A stretch of 64,000 nt of DNA from DATKDF01 sp963752045 (GTDB taxonomy: Bacteria; Acidobacteriota; Vicinamibacteria; Vicinamibacterales; SCN-69-37). Within the stretch, counting starts at the first letter, position 1. Every line of letters starts with the position of its first letter. A program made the translations under genes and the position numbers. The notes under the pieces were generated by a model. The model had not been told where the DNA came from and ran no database searches. It saw nothing but the letters and a program-made list of their open reading frames with translations. The stretch lies in NCBI GenBank assembly GCA_963752045.1, contig CAVVWN010000004.1, positions 62,001 to 126,000 of the forward strand, in the 5' to 3' direction. Below, piece after piece: positions 38,641-46,883 of this stretch.

Positions 38641-40145
38641 TCAGGCCGCGCGCGTGCGGACGAGCGTCAGCGTGTCGTTCCACTCGGTCGGATGGTCGTA
38701 CACGTGGAGGAGCGGCTCGACGGGAAGCGTCCAGGCCGCGCTCGTGCCGGCCGGCGCGGCGACGAGCGCCGCGTGCACGAGATCGGCGGCGGACCGGTGG
38801 CGGCCGGCGAGCGCTTCGGCCACGGCGCCGGTCATCGCGGCCTCGACCGCCGCGCCGTAGGCGCCCAACCGGGCGAGGCGCGACGTCGAGCCGCACCTTC
38901 GCCGTCCGCACGGCGTCCCTCGTCGCCGACGACGCTGATCGCCGCGAGCGCGAGCGGGTGCCCCGGCACGCGCGCGAGCGCCTCGTCGAACGCGGCCGTC
39001 GCTTCGGCCAGCCGCGCCCCCCGCAGGCGAATCGCGCCGATCGCGAGCCAGGTATTGGCCGATGCCTGCCGGGTGTAAATATGACCGGCCGGTTCGAACG
39101 ACAGCTCGCGAGCCAGTTCAGCCTCGGCCGTGTCGTTGTCGCCGCGCGCAAGGCATACGAGCCCCCTGAGTAGATGCAAACCGACCGCGCCGAAGCGGCC
39201 GCCTTCCTGCTGCTGGTCTTGCGCGGCCGTCCCCTTCGACAACTCGCGTACCGCCTCGTCGAACGACTGCCGCGCCACGTGCACCGTCGCCGCCAGCCAG
39301 TGGGCGAGCGCGAGGCCCGGCAGCAACTTCACGGCGTGGTCGGCTGCGCGCAGGCGCTCCTCGCCCCACGAGGCGTAGGCGAGGCGCACGTAGTGACGCC
39401 AGTTGTCCGGCTCGAGCGAGATGGCGCGCCGGCCGGCCGCGATGGCCTCCGTCGCCGCGCCCGTGCGCGAAAGCACGAACGCGAGCGTGGCCCAGGTCTC
39501 GCCGTAGCTCGAATCGAGCCGGCAGGCCTCGCGCGCGTGGGTCACGGACCTGAGCAGGGCGGCCACGTCCGGCTGTTCGTCCGAGCGCGTGGCGTCGAAG
39601 CTGAGCGCGAGCGCGTTGGCAAGGCCGAGGTGAGCCGGCGCGTAGTCAGGCGAGGCGGCCACCACCTCGCTGAAGACTTCGCGCGCACGTTTGACGGCGC
39701 CTTCAGTGAGCGTCTCGATTTCCGAGCGGCCTTCGACGAACATGCGGAACGGGGCGAGAAGCGCCTCCAGTTCGGCGTCGCTCTGGCGCGGCACCGCACG
39801 CGCCACGGGCGCCCCGAACCGGTACCCGCGCCGGGCCACCGTCTCGATGTACGCCGAGCCGTCCGGCGCGGCGCCGAGCTTGCGGCGGATGCTCGAGATG
39901 GCCTGTTCGAGGCTGTTGTCGCCCACGGCGACGTCCTTCCACGCGGCCTCGATGAGCTCGTCCTTCGAGACGATCTGGCCGGGCCGCGAGACGAGGAGCA
40001 GCAGGATGTCGATGTGGCGGTCCGGGAGCGCGACCGGCTCGTTGCCGAGCGCCAGCCGCCGGGCGCTCCCGTCGAGCTGAAACCCGCCGAACGAGTAGAC
40101 AGGTCCTTTCGACAACGACTCGATCTTATGGCTTACCGCCGGCAT
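38641..40145 (-). CDS. winged-helix (OmpR/CadC-type) TPR regulator, interrupted by one frameshift
   Basis: The corrected product is about 500 residues. Residues ~15-105 form an OmpR-type winged helix (FQLDGSARRLALGNEPVALP, SKDELIEAAWKDVAVGDNSL, AYIETVARRGYRFGAPV) with no receiver domain, so it is CadC-like. The rest is TPR-type helical (YAPAHLGLANALALSFDA, ETWATLAFVLSRTG, AAFDEALARVPGHPLA). A missing base at about 38880-38930 separates the main frame from the last ~75 residues (LGAYGAAVEAAMTGAVAEAL), both plausible family sequence. No membrane helix is seen, so it is a soluble DNA-binding protein with a protein-interaction tail. Targets unknown. Confidence 0.75.
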
Positions 40146-40188
40146 TCCGTCCAGATTTCCGACGGCGATCGATCATCGCGCCAGCCGT

Positions 40189-42783
40189 TCAGTCCGCCTT
40201 CATGGCCACCAGCGGACTGATGCGCGCCGCCCGTCTGGCGGGCAGCACCCCGGCAAGGGCGGCGATGCCGACGACGAGGGCGACGACCGTCGCGTAGGTC
40301 AGCGGATCGCCCGCGCCGATGCCGAACAGCATGCCGCGTAGCGCGAGACTGGCCGCGACCGACAGGGCCAGGCCCACCGACGCACCGACGGCCGCGAGGC
40401 GCAGGCCTCGGGCCATGACGTATCGAACGATACGCCGCTCGTCGGCGCCGAGCGCCACTCGGATGCCCATCTCACGCGTGCGGTCCACCACGTAGACCAT
40501 GACGATGCCGTAGATGCCGAGGAGCGCGAGCGCCAGTGAGAATGCGCCCATCGCGAGGAGCGCCACGCTCAGGCTTCGCTGCGGCAACAGCGCCTCGTCG
40601 ACGACGTCTTCCAGCGTGCGCACGTCGACGACCGGCAACAGCGGATCGACGTCGTGAACGGCTGTCGTCAACGCGGACGCGAGCGCCTGCGGATCGCCGG
40701 ACGCGCGAGCCAGGAGCCGGAAGTACCGTTGCGGCTGCTGCGCCTGCGCGACGAAGACCTGATCGCGCTCGGCCTCGGCCAGCTCGACCTGCCGGCTGTT
40801 GGCGACGACGCCCGCCACGGCGAACGGCTCCTCGTTCCGACCGAGCCGCAGCGTCGCCCCCAGTGCGGAGCCGTCCGGCCAGTACCGCTGGGCGAGCGAC
40901 ATGCTGATGATGACGGCCCGCGGCTGGCCGGGCCCGTCAGTCGCGGTGAACTCGCGGCCCTGCCGCACGGGAATGCCCAGGACCTTGAAGTAGTCCGGTC
41001 CAACGGAGAGGATCAGCGCTTCAGGCCGCCTTGGCTCCAGGGCGTCGTCGATGCCGGCGACGCGGAATGTGGTCAGCGCCGTCTCGTGGTTCAGGGGCAG
41101 ATAGTCGACCGTCGTCGCGGCCGTCACGCCCGGCACGGCCGCGGCGCGCGCGGTGACATCGGCGTGGAATCGCGCAAGCGCCGGCGCGTCGCCGTAGCGC
41201 TCGGATGGCAGCACGAGCTGCAGGGTGAGCACGCCGCTCGGGTCGAAACCGGGATCGACCGACGTCAGCGCGACGAAGCTGCGGGCCACGAGCACGGTGC
41301 CGACGAGCAGGACCACCGACAGGCCGATTTGCGCCTGCACCATCAGCGACTGCAGGCGCAGGCTCGACCGCGACGTCGTGCCGCCGCCGCCGTCCTGGCG
41401 CATGGCCGACCCGAGGTTCACGCGCGCGAACCGCAACGCCGGCGTGAGGCCGAACGTGAAGGCGGCGACGAAGGCCAGGAGCAGCGCCGCGGCAAGCGCG
41501 CGCCAGTCGACCGAGAGCTCTCCCACCCGATAGAGATCCAGCGGAATGACGGAAGCCGTCAGTCCGAGCGCCCACATCGCGATGAAGGTGCCGCCGGTGC
41601 CGCCGATGAGCGCGAGCACGATGCTCTCGACCAGGAACTGGCGGACGAGCCGGAAGCGCGACGCCCCGAGCGCGGCGCGCACGGCCACTTCTCGCCCGCG
41701 CCGCACGGCCCGGCCGAGCATCAGGCTCGAGATGTTGGCGCACGCGGCCAGGAGCACCAGCAGGTTGGCGATGCCGATGACGACGAAGCCGACCGAGAAG
41801 ATGTCGCTGGCGAAGTTGAGCGCGGACCGGAGCGGCACGATGTGCGCGGTCCGCCCCTCGAGCGGTGGATAGTCACGCGCCAGATCGGGCGCGGCCGCGT
41901 CGAGCGCGGCGGCCGCCTGTTCCGACGTCACGCCCGACCGCAGGCGAGCCACCACCTGAAACACCTGGTAGTCGGCGTCGTGCCTGGCTGGATCGAGCAC
42001 GCGGGGCGTCCATAGCTCGGTCGTGGGCAGCGGGAAGACGAACGACGCGGGCATCACGCCGACCACGGTGTACGGCTCACCCGCAATCTCGATTGTCGAG
42101 CCCACGGCGTCGTCACGTGCGCCGAGCCGCACGCGCCAGAACTGCTCGGACAGGACCGCGACATGCGGCGCGCCGGGAACACCGTCGCCGGGCTGGAACG
42201 TGCGCCCGAGGAGCGGCGGAGTGCCAAGCAGGCCGAACACGTTCGGGCCGACCGACCCGCTCGGCACGCGTTCCGGTTCGGCGCCGCTCGTCAGCTCGAC
42301 GGACGTGTAGTTGAAGACGGCGGCGTCTTCGAACAGATCGCTGCGCGACGCCCAGCTCTCGAACTCCGGCCGCGACACGCGCAACTGGTAGAAGTCGCGC
42401 TCCGGCTCGGCGGCCCAGATGTGCACCAGGCGGTCCGGCTCTGCGAACGGAAGCGGCCTGAACAGAAACGCGTCGCCCAGGGCGAACGTCGAGACCGAGG
42501 CGCCGATTCCGAACGACAGGGCGAGCACCGCGATGGTCGTGAATCCCGGCGTGCGAGCCAGATTGCGAATGGCGTACAGCGTGTCCTGCCAGGCCTGCTC
42601 GAGATGCAGCCGGGGGCCCGTGCGGAGCATGCCGGCCGTCGTCTGCCGCCAGGCCCGGGCCTGCGCGCGGCGGCTGCCCGCATCGGTCAGCTCGTCGGCG
42701 AACACCTCCTGCATTTCCATTCCGAAGTCGCCCCGGAAGTCGGCCGGGAAGAGCCGCATCAGGGCACGGAAGAGCCGTCGCAT
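40189..42783 (-). CDS. ADOP-type double FtsX/MacB permease (PadR-linked)
   Basis: 864 residues. It differs from the ADOP gene at 35542 by an extra ~75-residue cytoplasmic N-terminal part (LFRALMRLFPADFRGDFGME), typical of PadR-associated members. Then come the first helix (FTTIAVLALSFGIGASVSTF), the periplasmic domain, the FtsX block with REVAVRAALGASRFRLVRQ, the second half, and the closing PARRAARISPLVAMKAD. The ATG at 42783 overlaps the PadR TGA by one base (TGATG), so repressor and transporter are made together and regulated by the PadR operator at 43182. No ATPase is adjacent. Export of a toxic ligand sensed by PadR is a reasonable but unproven idea. Confidence 0.88.
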   Translation of the reverse strand: MRRLFRALMRLFPADFRGDFGMEMQEVFADELTDAGSRRAQARAWRQTTAGMLRTGPRLHLEQAWQDTLYAIRNLARTPGFTTIAVLALSFGIGASVSTFALGDAFLFRPLPFAEPDRLVHIWAAEPERDFYQLRVSRPEFESWASRSDLFEDAAVFNYTSVELTSGAEPERVPSGSVGPNVFGLLGTPPLLGRTFQPGDGVPGAPHVAVLSEQFWRVRLGARDDAVGSTIEIAGEPYTVVGVMPASFVFPLPTTELWTPRVLDPARHDADYQVFQVVARLRSGVTSEQAAAALDAAAPDLARDYPPLEGRTAHIVPLRSALNFASDIFSVGFVVIGIANLLVLLAACANISSLMLGRAVRRGREVAVRAALGASRFRLVRQFLVESIVLALIGGTGGTFIAMWALGLTASVIPLDLYRVGELSVDWRALAAALLLAFVAAFTFGLTPALRFARVNLGSAMRQDGGGGTTSRSSLRLQSLMVQAQIGLSVVLLVGTVLVARSFVALTSVDPGFDPSGVLTLQLVLPSERYGDAPALARFHADVTARAAAVPGVTAATTVDYLPLNHETALTTFRVAGIDDALEPRRPEALILSVGPDYFKVLGIPVRQGREFTATDGPGQPRAVIISMSLAQRYWPDGSALGATLRLGRNEEPFAVAGVVANSRQVELAEAERDQVFVAQAQQPQRYFRLLARASGDPQALASALTTAVHDVDPLLPVVDVRTLEDVVDEALLPQRSLSVALLAMGAFSLALALLGIYGIVMVYVVDRTREMGIRVALGADERRIVRYVMARGLRLAAVGASVGLALSVAASLALRGMLFGIGAGDPLTYATVVALVVGIAALAGVLPARRAARISPLVAMKAD

Positions 42784-43127
42784 CACGCCCTCCCGTGCCT
42801 GCCGGCCGGCAGAAGACCCGTGGCCCGCGCCGTGCCCACGAGATCGGCGAGCCTGGCCGCCTCGGCGCGCGCGACGGCCGTGCCGAACGCCGTGAGCCGA
42901 TACGCACGTCGCCGGTCGTCGCCGCTCTTCACCTCCGTCACGAGGCCGTCGTCGACGAGGCGTTTGATGATGCCGTAGAGGGTGCCGGTGCTGAGCGCGA
43001 CCCGTCCGTCGGTCCGCGCGGCCACGTCCTTCATGATTCGGTATCCGTGCCGGTCACCCTCGGTGAGGCACACGAGCACGTGGAACATCGCGGGGGACAG
43101 CGGAAGCAGGGAATCGGGATCGCGCAT
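42783..43127 (-). CDS. PadR family transcriptional repressor
   Basis: 114 residues, winged-helix PadR family: FHVLVCLTEGDRHGYRIMKD, then LSTGTLYGIIKRLVDDGLV, the recognition helix and wing. PadR proteins repress their own operon and release DNA on binding a small ligand. GGGGAGCC precedes the ATG. It is cotranscribed with the downstream ADOP permease, and the promoter carries an ATATGTCG/CGACATAT operator, consistent with autoregulation. The C-terminal region is short, as in the PadR-s2 group. Confidence 0.9.
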   Translation of the reverse strand: MRDPDSLLPLSPAMFHVLVCLTEGDRHGYRIMKDVAARTDGRVALSTGTLYGIIKRLVDDGLVTEVKSGDDRRRAYRLTAFGTAVARAEAARLADLVGTARATGLLPAGRHGRA

Positions 43128-43163
43128 CGGAGGCTCCCCGGCCAGGCGTACGGCCTGGTCCAG

Positions 43164-43192
43164 AGTATACGTCGCGTCACGATATGTCGCAA
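43164..43192 (-). promoter_or_regulatory. sigma-70 promoter of the padR-ADOP operon
   Basis: On the leftward strand, TTGCGA (43192-43187) and TATACT (43169-43164) are separated by exactly 17 bases. The expected start point is near 43157, about 30 bases before the PadR ATG. The -35 lies inside the PadR-like operator. Confidence 0.7.
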
Positions 43193-43202
43193 CACGACAT
43201 AT
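43182..43202. promoter_or_regulatory. PadR-type operator
   Basis: A perfect inverted repeat ATATGTCG-N5-CGACATAT overlaps the -35 box. Known PadR-family operators carry ATGT...ACAT half-sites with similar spacing. Its place directly before padR suggests self-repression that is relieved by the inducer. Confidence 0.65.
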
Positions 43203-43280
43203 TAGACGGCAGGCTGGATGTCAGGGGTTCTCTCTGCCAGAACACCAGGCGTCCAGACCTGTGGGGGGGCGGCTCTCAGG

Positions 43281-43754
43281 CTACCCGTTATCCGGTCCTC
43301 TCTCGGCCTCGAGCACGGCCTTGAGGTTTCGGCCCTCTTCGTGTTGATGCCGGCCAACGGCCTCAATCCGCTTGCCGAATGCCAGCCGCAGGATGGCATC
43401 GACCACAGGCCCCAGGATGGGCGTCCGCAGGCCGATACGAACGGTCGCCGTGAAGCGCGCCCCTGCGCCGGAGGGCGCGATCTCGAAACCGCCGCCGAGT
43501 CCGGGGAACATCCGGTAGCGCACCGAGCGGCCTGGTTCGACGTGCGTGAGTGTCATCCGCAGCCGGTGACGTCTGCCATGGAGCATCTCCTCGGCCTCCA
43601 TCACGGAGCCTTCGGCGAGCGGGGCGCCCAGGACTCGACGCGCGCCGATGTGATCGGGATGCCACGCGCAGTAGTGCTCGGGCAGCTTCTCGAGCCAGCG
43701 CCAGACCTGCACCGGCCGAACGTCGATCTCCACCGTATCGCGAAGCTCGATCAT
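43281..43754 (-). CDS. SRPBCC/polyketide-cyclase-like ligand-binding protein
   Basis: 157 residues of START/SRPBCC fold: MIELRDTVEIDVRPVQVWRW, LEKLPEHYCAWHPDHIGARR, HRLRMTLTHVEPGRSVRYRM and GARFTATVRIGL strands, closing with the long C-terminal helix. Such proteins hold a hydrophobic ligand in a cavity; some are cyclases or coenzyme-Q-binding, but the role here is unknown. The ATG at 43754 is chosen because upstream codons lack family sequence and run over a transporter-gene remnant. Monocistronic. Confidence 0.72.
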   Translation of the reverse strand: MIELRDTVEIDVRPVQVWRWLEKLPEHYCAWHPDHIGARRVLGAPLAEGSVMEAEEMLHGRRHRLRMTLTHVEPGRSVRYRMFPGLGGGFEIAPSGAGARFTATVRIGLRTPILGPVVDAILRLAFGKRIEAVGRHQHEEGRNLKAVLEAERGPDNG

Positions 43755-43836
43755 CGCGCGCGGGCTGCCCGACAGGCACGCCCCTGCTACCAGTGTCGCA
43801 GAGGACGGCTGTGGCCGGATGACGAAATCCCGGATG

Positions 43837-43884
43837 TCAGTCGGCCCGCAAGGCCTCGATCGGATCGATGCGGCCCGCACGCCG
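43837..43884 (-). pseudogene. remnant: last ~15 codons of an ADOP permease
   Basis: On the leftward strand the bases before TGA 43839-43837 read RRAGRIDPIEALRAD, matching the end of both intact ADOP permeases in this window (PARRAARISPLVAMKAD, PARRAARTDPIVALRSE). An in-frame TGA stands directly upstream and no further family sequence follows, so only the tail of a lost transporter gene remains. Confidence 0.5.
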
Positions 43885-43997
43885 TCAGGCTGGCTCGACG
43901 CGTGGCGCCCGATGGGCTCACAAACCACGGGCGAGGGCTCGGCCGCTCAGCCGATGGCTCGCCTGCCGGGCTTGTGATAAAAGAGGCTCTCCCCAGC

Positions 43998-46858
43998 ATG
44001 GCGCTCGACGCAGCTACCCGTCTCGGTCCCTACGAAATCGTCGCGCCGCTCGGGGCTGGCGGGATGGGCGAGGTCTACAAGGCCACCGACACGCGACTCG
44101 GCCGCACGGTAGCCATCAAGATCCTGCCGTCGCAGTTCTCGGATCACGAAGACATGAAGGCCCGCTTCGAGCGCGAGGCCAGGACCATCGCGGGCCTGAG
44201 TCACCCGAACATCTGCACGCTGCACGACGTCGGGCACGAGGTTCCTCTAACCGCACCCGTCGCACCTGGCGCACCTGACGCACTCGACGCACCCGGCACA
44301 CCTGTCGATTTCCTTGTCCTCGAATACCTCGAAGGCGACACGCTCGCCGCCCGGCTCGAGCGCGGCGCGCTGCCGCTGGCCGACGCGCTGCCGATTGCCA
44401 TCGCCATCGCCGACGCGCTCGACAAGGCCCATCGCCAGGGCATCGTCCATCGCGACTTGAAGCCCGCCAACGTCATGCTCACCAAAGCCGGGCCGAAGCT
44501 GCTCGACTTCGGGCTGGCGAAGTGGACGGCCGGCGAGGGCGACTCGCTCGCCGCGCAGCCGACGCGCGCCGACATCACCGGCCAGGGCATGATGCTCGGC
44601 ACGCTGCAGTACATGGCGCCGGAGCAGATCGAAGGGAAAGAGGCCGACGCGCGCACCGACATCTTCGCGTTCGGCGCGCTCCTCTACGAGATCATCACGG
44701 GCCGCAAGGCGTTCCAGGGCAAGAGCCAGGCCACGCTCATCGCCTCGATCATGAGCCGCGACCCGCGGCCGATTTCGGAGTTCGTGGCGATTTCGCCGCC
44801 GGCGCTCGAGCACCTGGTCGAACGCTGCCTGCAGAAGGAACCGGAGAACCGCTGGCAGTCGGCCCACAGCCTCGCGATGCAGCTCCGGTGGATTGCCTAC
44901 GGCGGCGCGGAGGGCGCGGCGCCCGTCGTCGAGTCTGCGAATCCGAAGCGCGAGCGCCTGCTCGTGGCCGCGCTCGGTCTCCTCGCGCTGGCCGCCGCGG
45001 CCTTGGCCGTGCCGGCCTGGTCTTTCTGCGCGGCGCCGGGCCCGAGCCACCGTTCGCATACCGCACGCCGGTCGTGGGCCTCAGCCAATCGGACTTCGCC
45101 GTTTCACCCGACGGGACGACGCTCGCATTTGTCGCCCGTCCCGAGTCGAACGGCCCGTCCACGCTGTGGGTCCGTCCGGTGCGCGATCTGGCCGCGCGCC
45201 GGCTCGCGGGCACCGACGATGCGTCCCAGCCGTTCTGGTCGCCCGACGGCCAGTCGGTCGGCTTCGTGGCCGGCGGCGTGCTCAAGCGCGTGCCTGTCGA
45301 GGGCGGCCAGGTGCTGACGGTCGCTCCGGCCTCGGACGTGCACGGCGCCACCTGGAACCGCGAGAACGTCATGCTCTACGGCTCGCCTGCGGGCATCTTC
45401 CGCGTGTCGGCCGAAGGCGGCGCGCCGGAGGCCCTGACCACACTCGAAGAGGGTGAAACGGGGCACTACTTCCCGGATTTCCTGCCGGACGGGCGTCACT
45501 ACCTCTACCTCTCGTGGGCGAACGATCAGGCGGCAAGAACCGTCTACGCCGCATCGCTCGACGAGACCGGGCGCACGGAGATCGTCGAGGCCGCTTCGAA
45601 CGCGGCGTACGCCGAACCGGGCTACCTCCTGTTTCACGCCGAAGGGGCGCTTTTCGCGCAGCCGTTCGACGCCGGCGCGCTCGCGCTTTCCGGTGAGCCG
45701 CTCCGCGTGGCCGGCGGTATGTCGCACAGCGGCGCCAACGGCCGTGGCGACTTCACGGTGTCGGACGCCGGCGTGCTCCTCTACAACGAAGGCTCCGCCA
45801 CAGGTGGAGGGACGGGTCGTGCGGGTTTCATCGTCACCAATGCGACGCTTGGCTGGGTGGGCCGGACCGGCGGCTTCCAGGAGCGGGCCGGCGAGTCGGG
45901 CCCCTACGGCGACTTCGACCTGTCGCCGGACGGCAGGAAGATTGCGATCACCGTCGTCGAGGCAGGCTCGTCGGCCGACATCTGGGTCATCGACCTTGAC
46001 CGTGGTGTGCCCGATCGGTTGACGCTCGATCCGGGTGACGACATCAATCCCGTGTGGTCGCACGACGGATCGCGCGTCGCGTTCACGACGTTCCGCAACG
46101 GCAACGCGGACGTCTTCGTCAAGAATGCCAACGGCGTCGGCGCCGAGGAGCCGCTGCTCGACTCGGGCAGCCACGAGCAGATCGAGGCGTGGTCGAATGA
46201 CGGCAAGTTCATTGCGTACGAGCTAGGCGACGATGCGTTCCGCGACCTCTACGTGAAGCCGACCGACGCCGAGGGCGAGGCGTTCGCCGTAGTCACGGGA
46301 CGGTTCCGCAAGGGCGAGGCGCAGTTTTCACCAAACGGCAAGTGGCTGGCCTACATCACCGACGAGTCGAACACCTACGAGGTGTACGTGATGTCGTTTC
46401 CGGACGGGACGGAGCGCCGGCGCGTCTCGACGGCCGGCGGCGGGCAGCCGCGCTGGAGCCCGGACAGCGGGACGCTCTATTACCGCGCGCCCGGTGGACA
46501 GATCATGGCAGTGGACATCGGTGCCGGGCCGCCGATGGACGTCACGCCGCCGCGGCTCATGTTCAGCCTGCCTTACAGAGCCTTCGTGGCGGAGAACCCC
46601 GACGCGCACATGATGGCGGTCGCGCCCTCCGGAGATCGCTTTCTCGTTCGGATCCCCGCGGGGCAGGCAGCCGGCGCTGCACGCGGCGGTCGCGGTGGCC
46701 CCGGGGGGCCGGGAGTGCCCACGGTGCCGGGAAACGCCGCACAGAGCGCGGCTGGAGGAAGAGGCGGCGCCGCGGCCGCGCCGACGTTCGTCGCACCCAC
46801 GGAGGGGCTGACCGTGCTTCTCAACTGGCCCTCGGCCTTCCGCGGAGGACAGCCATGA
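43998..46858 (+). CDS. Ser/Thr protein kinase with membrane segment and beta-propeller, interrupted by one frameshift
   Basis: The corrected length is about 953 residues. The kinase domain has all motifs (GAGGMGEVY, VAIKILP, HRDLKPANV, LDFGLAKW, YMAPEQIEG). The membrane segment is LLVAALGLLALAAAALAV near 322-340, then a ~550-residue PD40/TolB-type propeller (SPDGTTLAF, WSPDGQSVGF) and an Ala/Gly-rich tail. At about 45015-45025 one base is missing: ALAVPAW continues as LVFLRGAGPEPPF in another frame; without correction translation ends at 45317. The beta4-beta5 loop (residues ~85-103) is a run of 9-bp (Ala-Pro-X) repeats. The start aligns with the sister kinase at 50521, with which it shares most of its N-terminal half. 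The next kinase begins 25 bases after its stop. Confidence 0.88.
44252..44305 (+). repeat. 9-bp tandem repeat, six units, inside kinase gene
   Basis: Six 9-bp units of the form CGCACCNGN in frame, coding Ala-Pro-X triplets (APVAPGAPD and on) in the beta4-beta5 loop of the kinase. The unit length is a multiple of three, so copy-number change would only lengthen or shorten the loop. The same word forms five units at 50775 and fills the gap at 1171-1229. Confidence 0.8.
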
Positions 46859-46883
46859 GCCGAGCCCGTGCCTGGAGGCGTCA

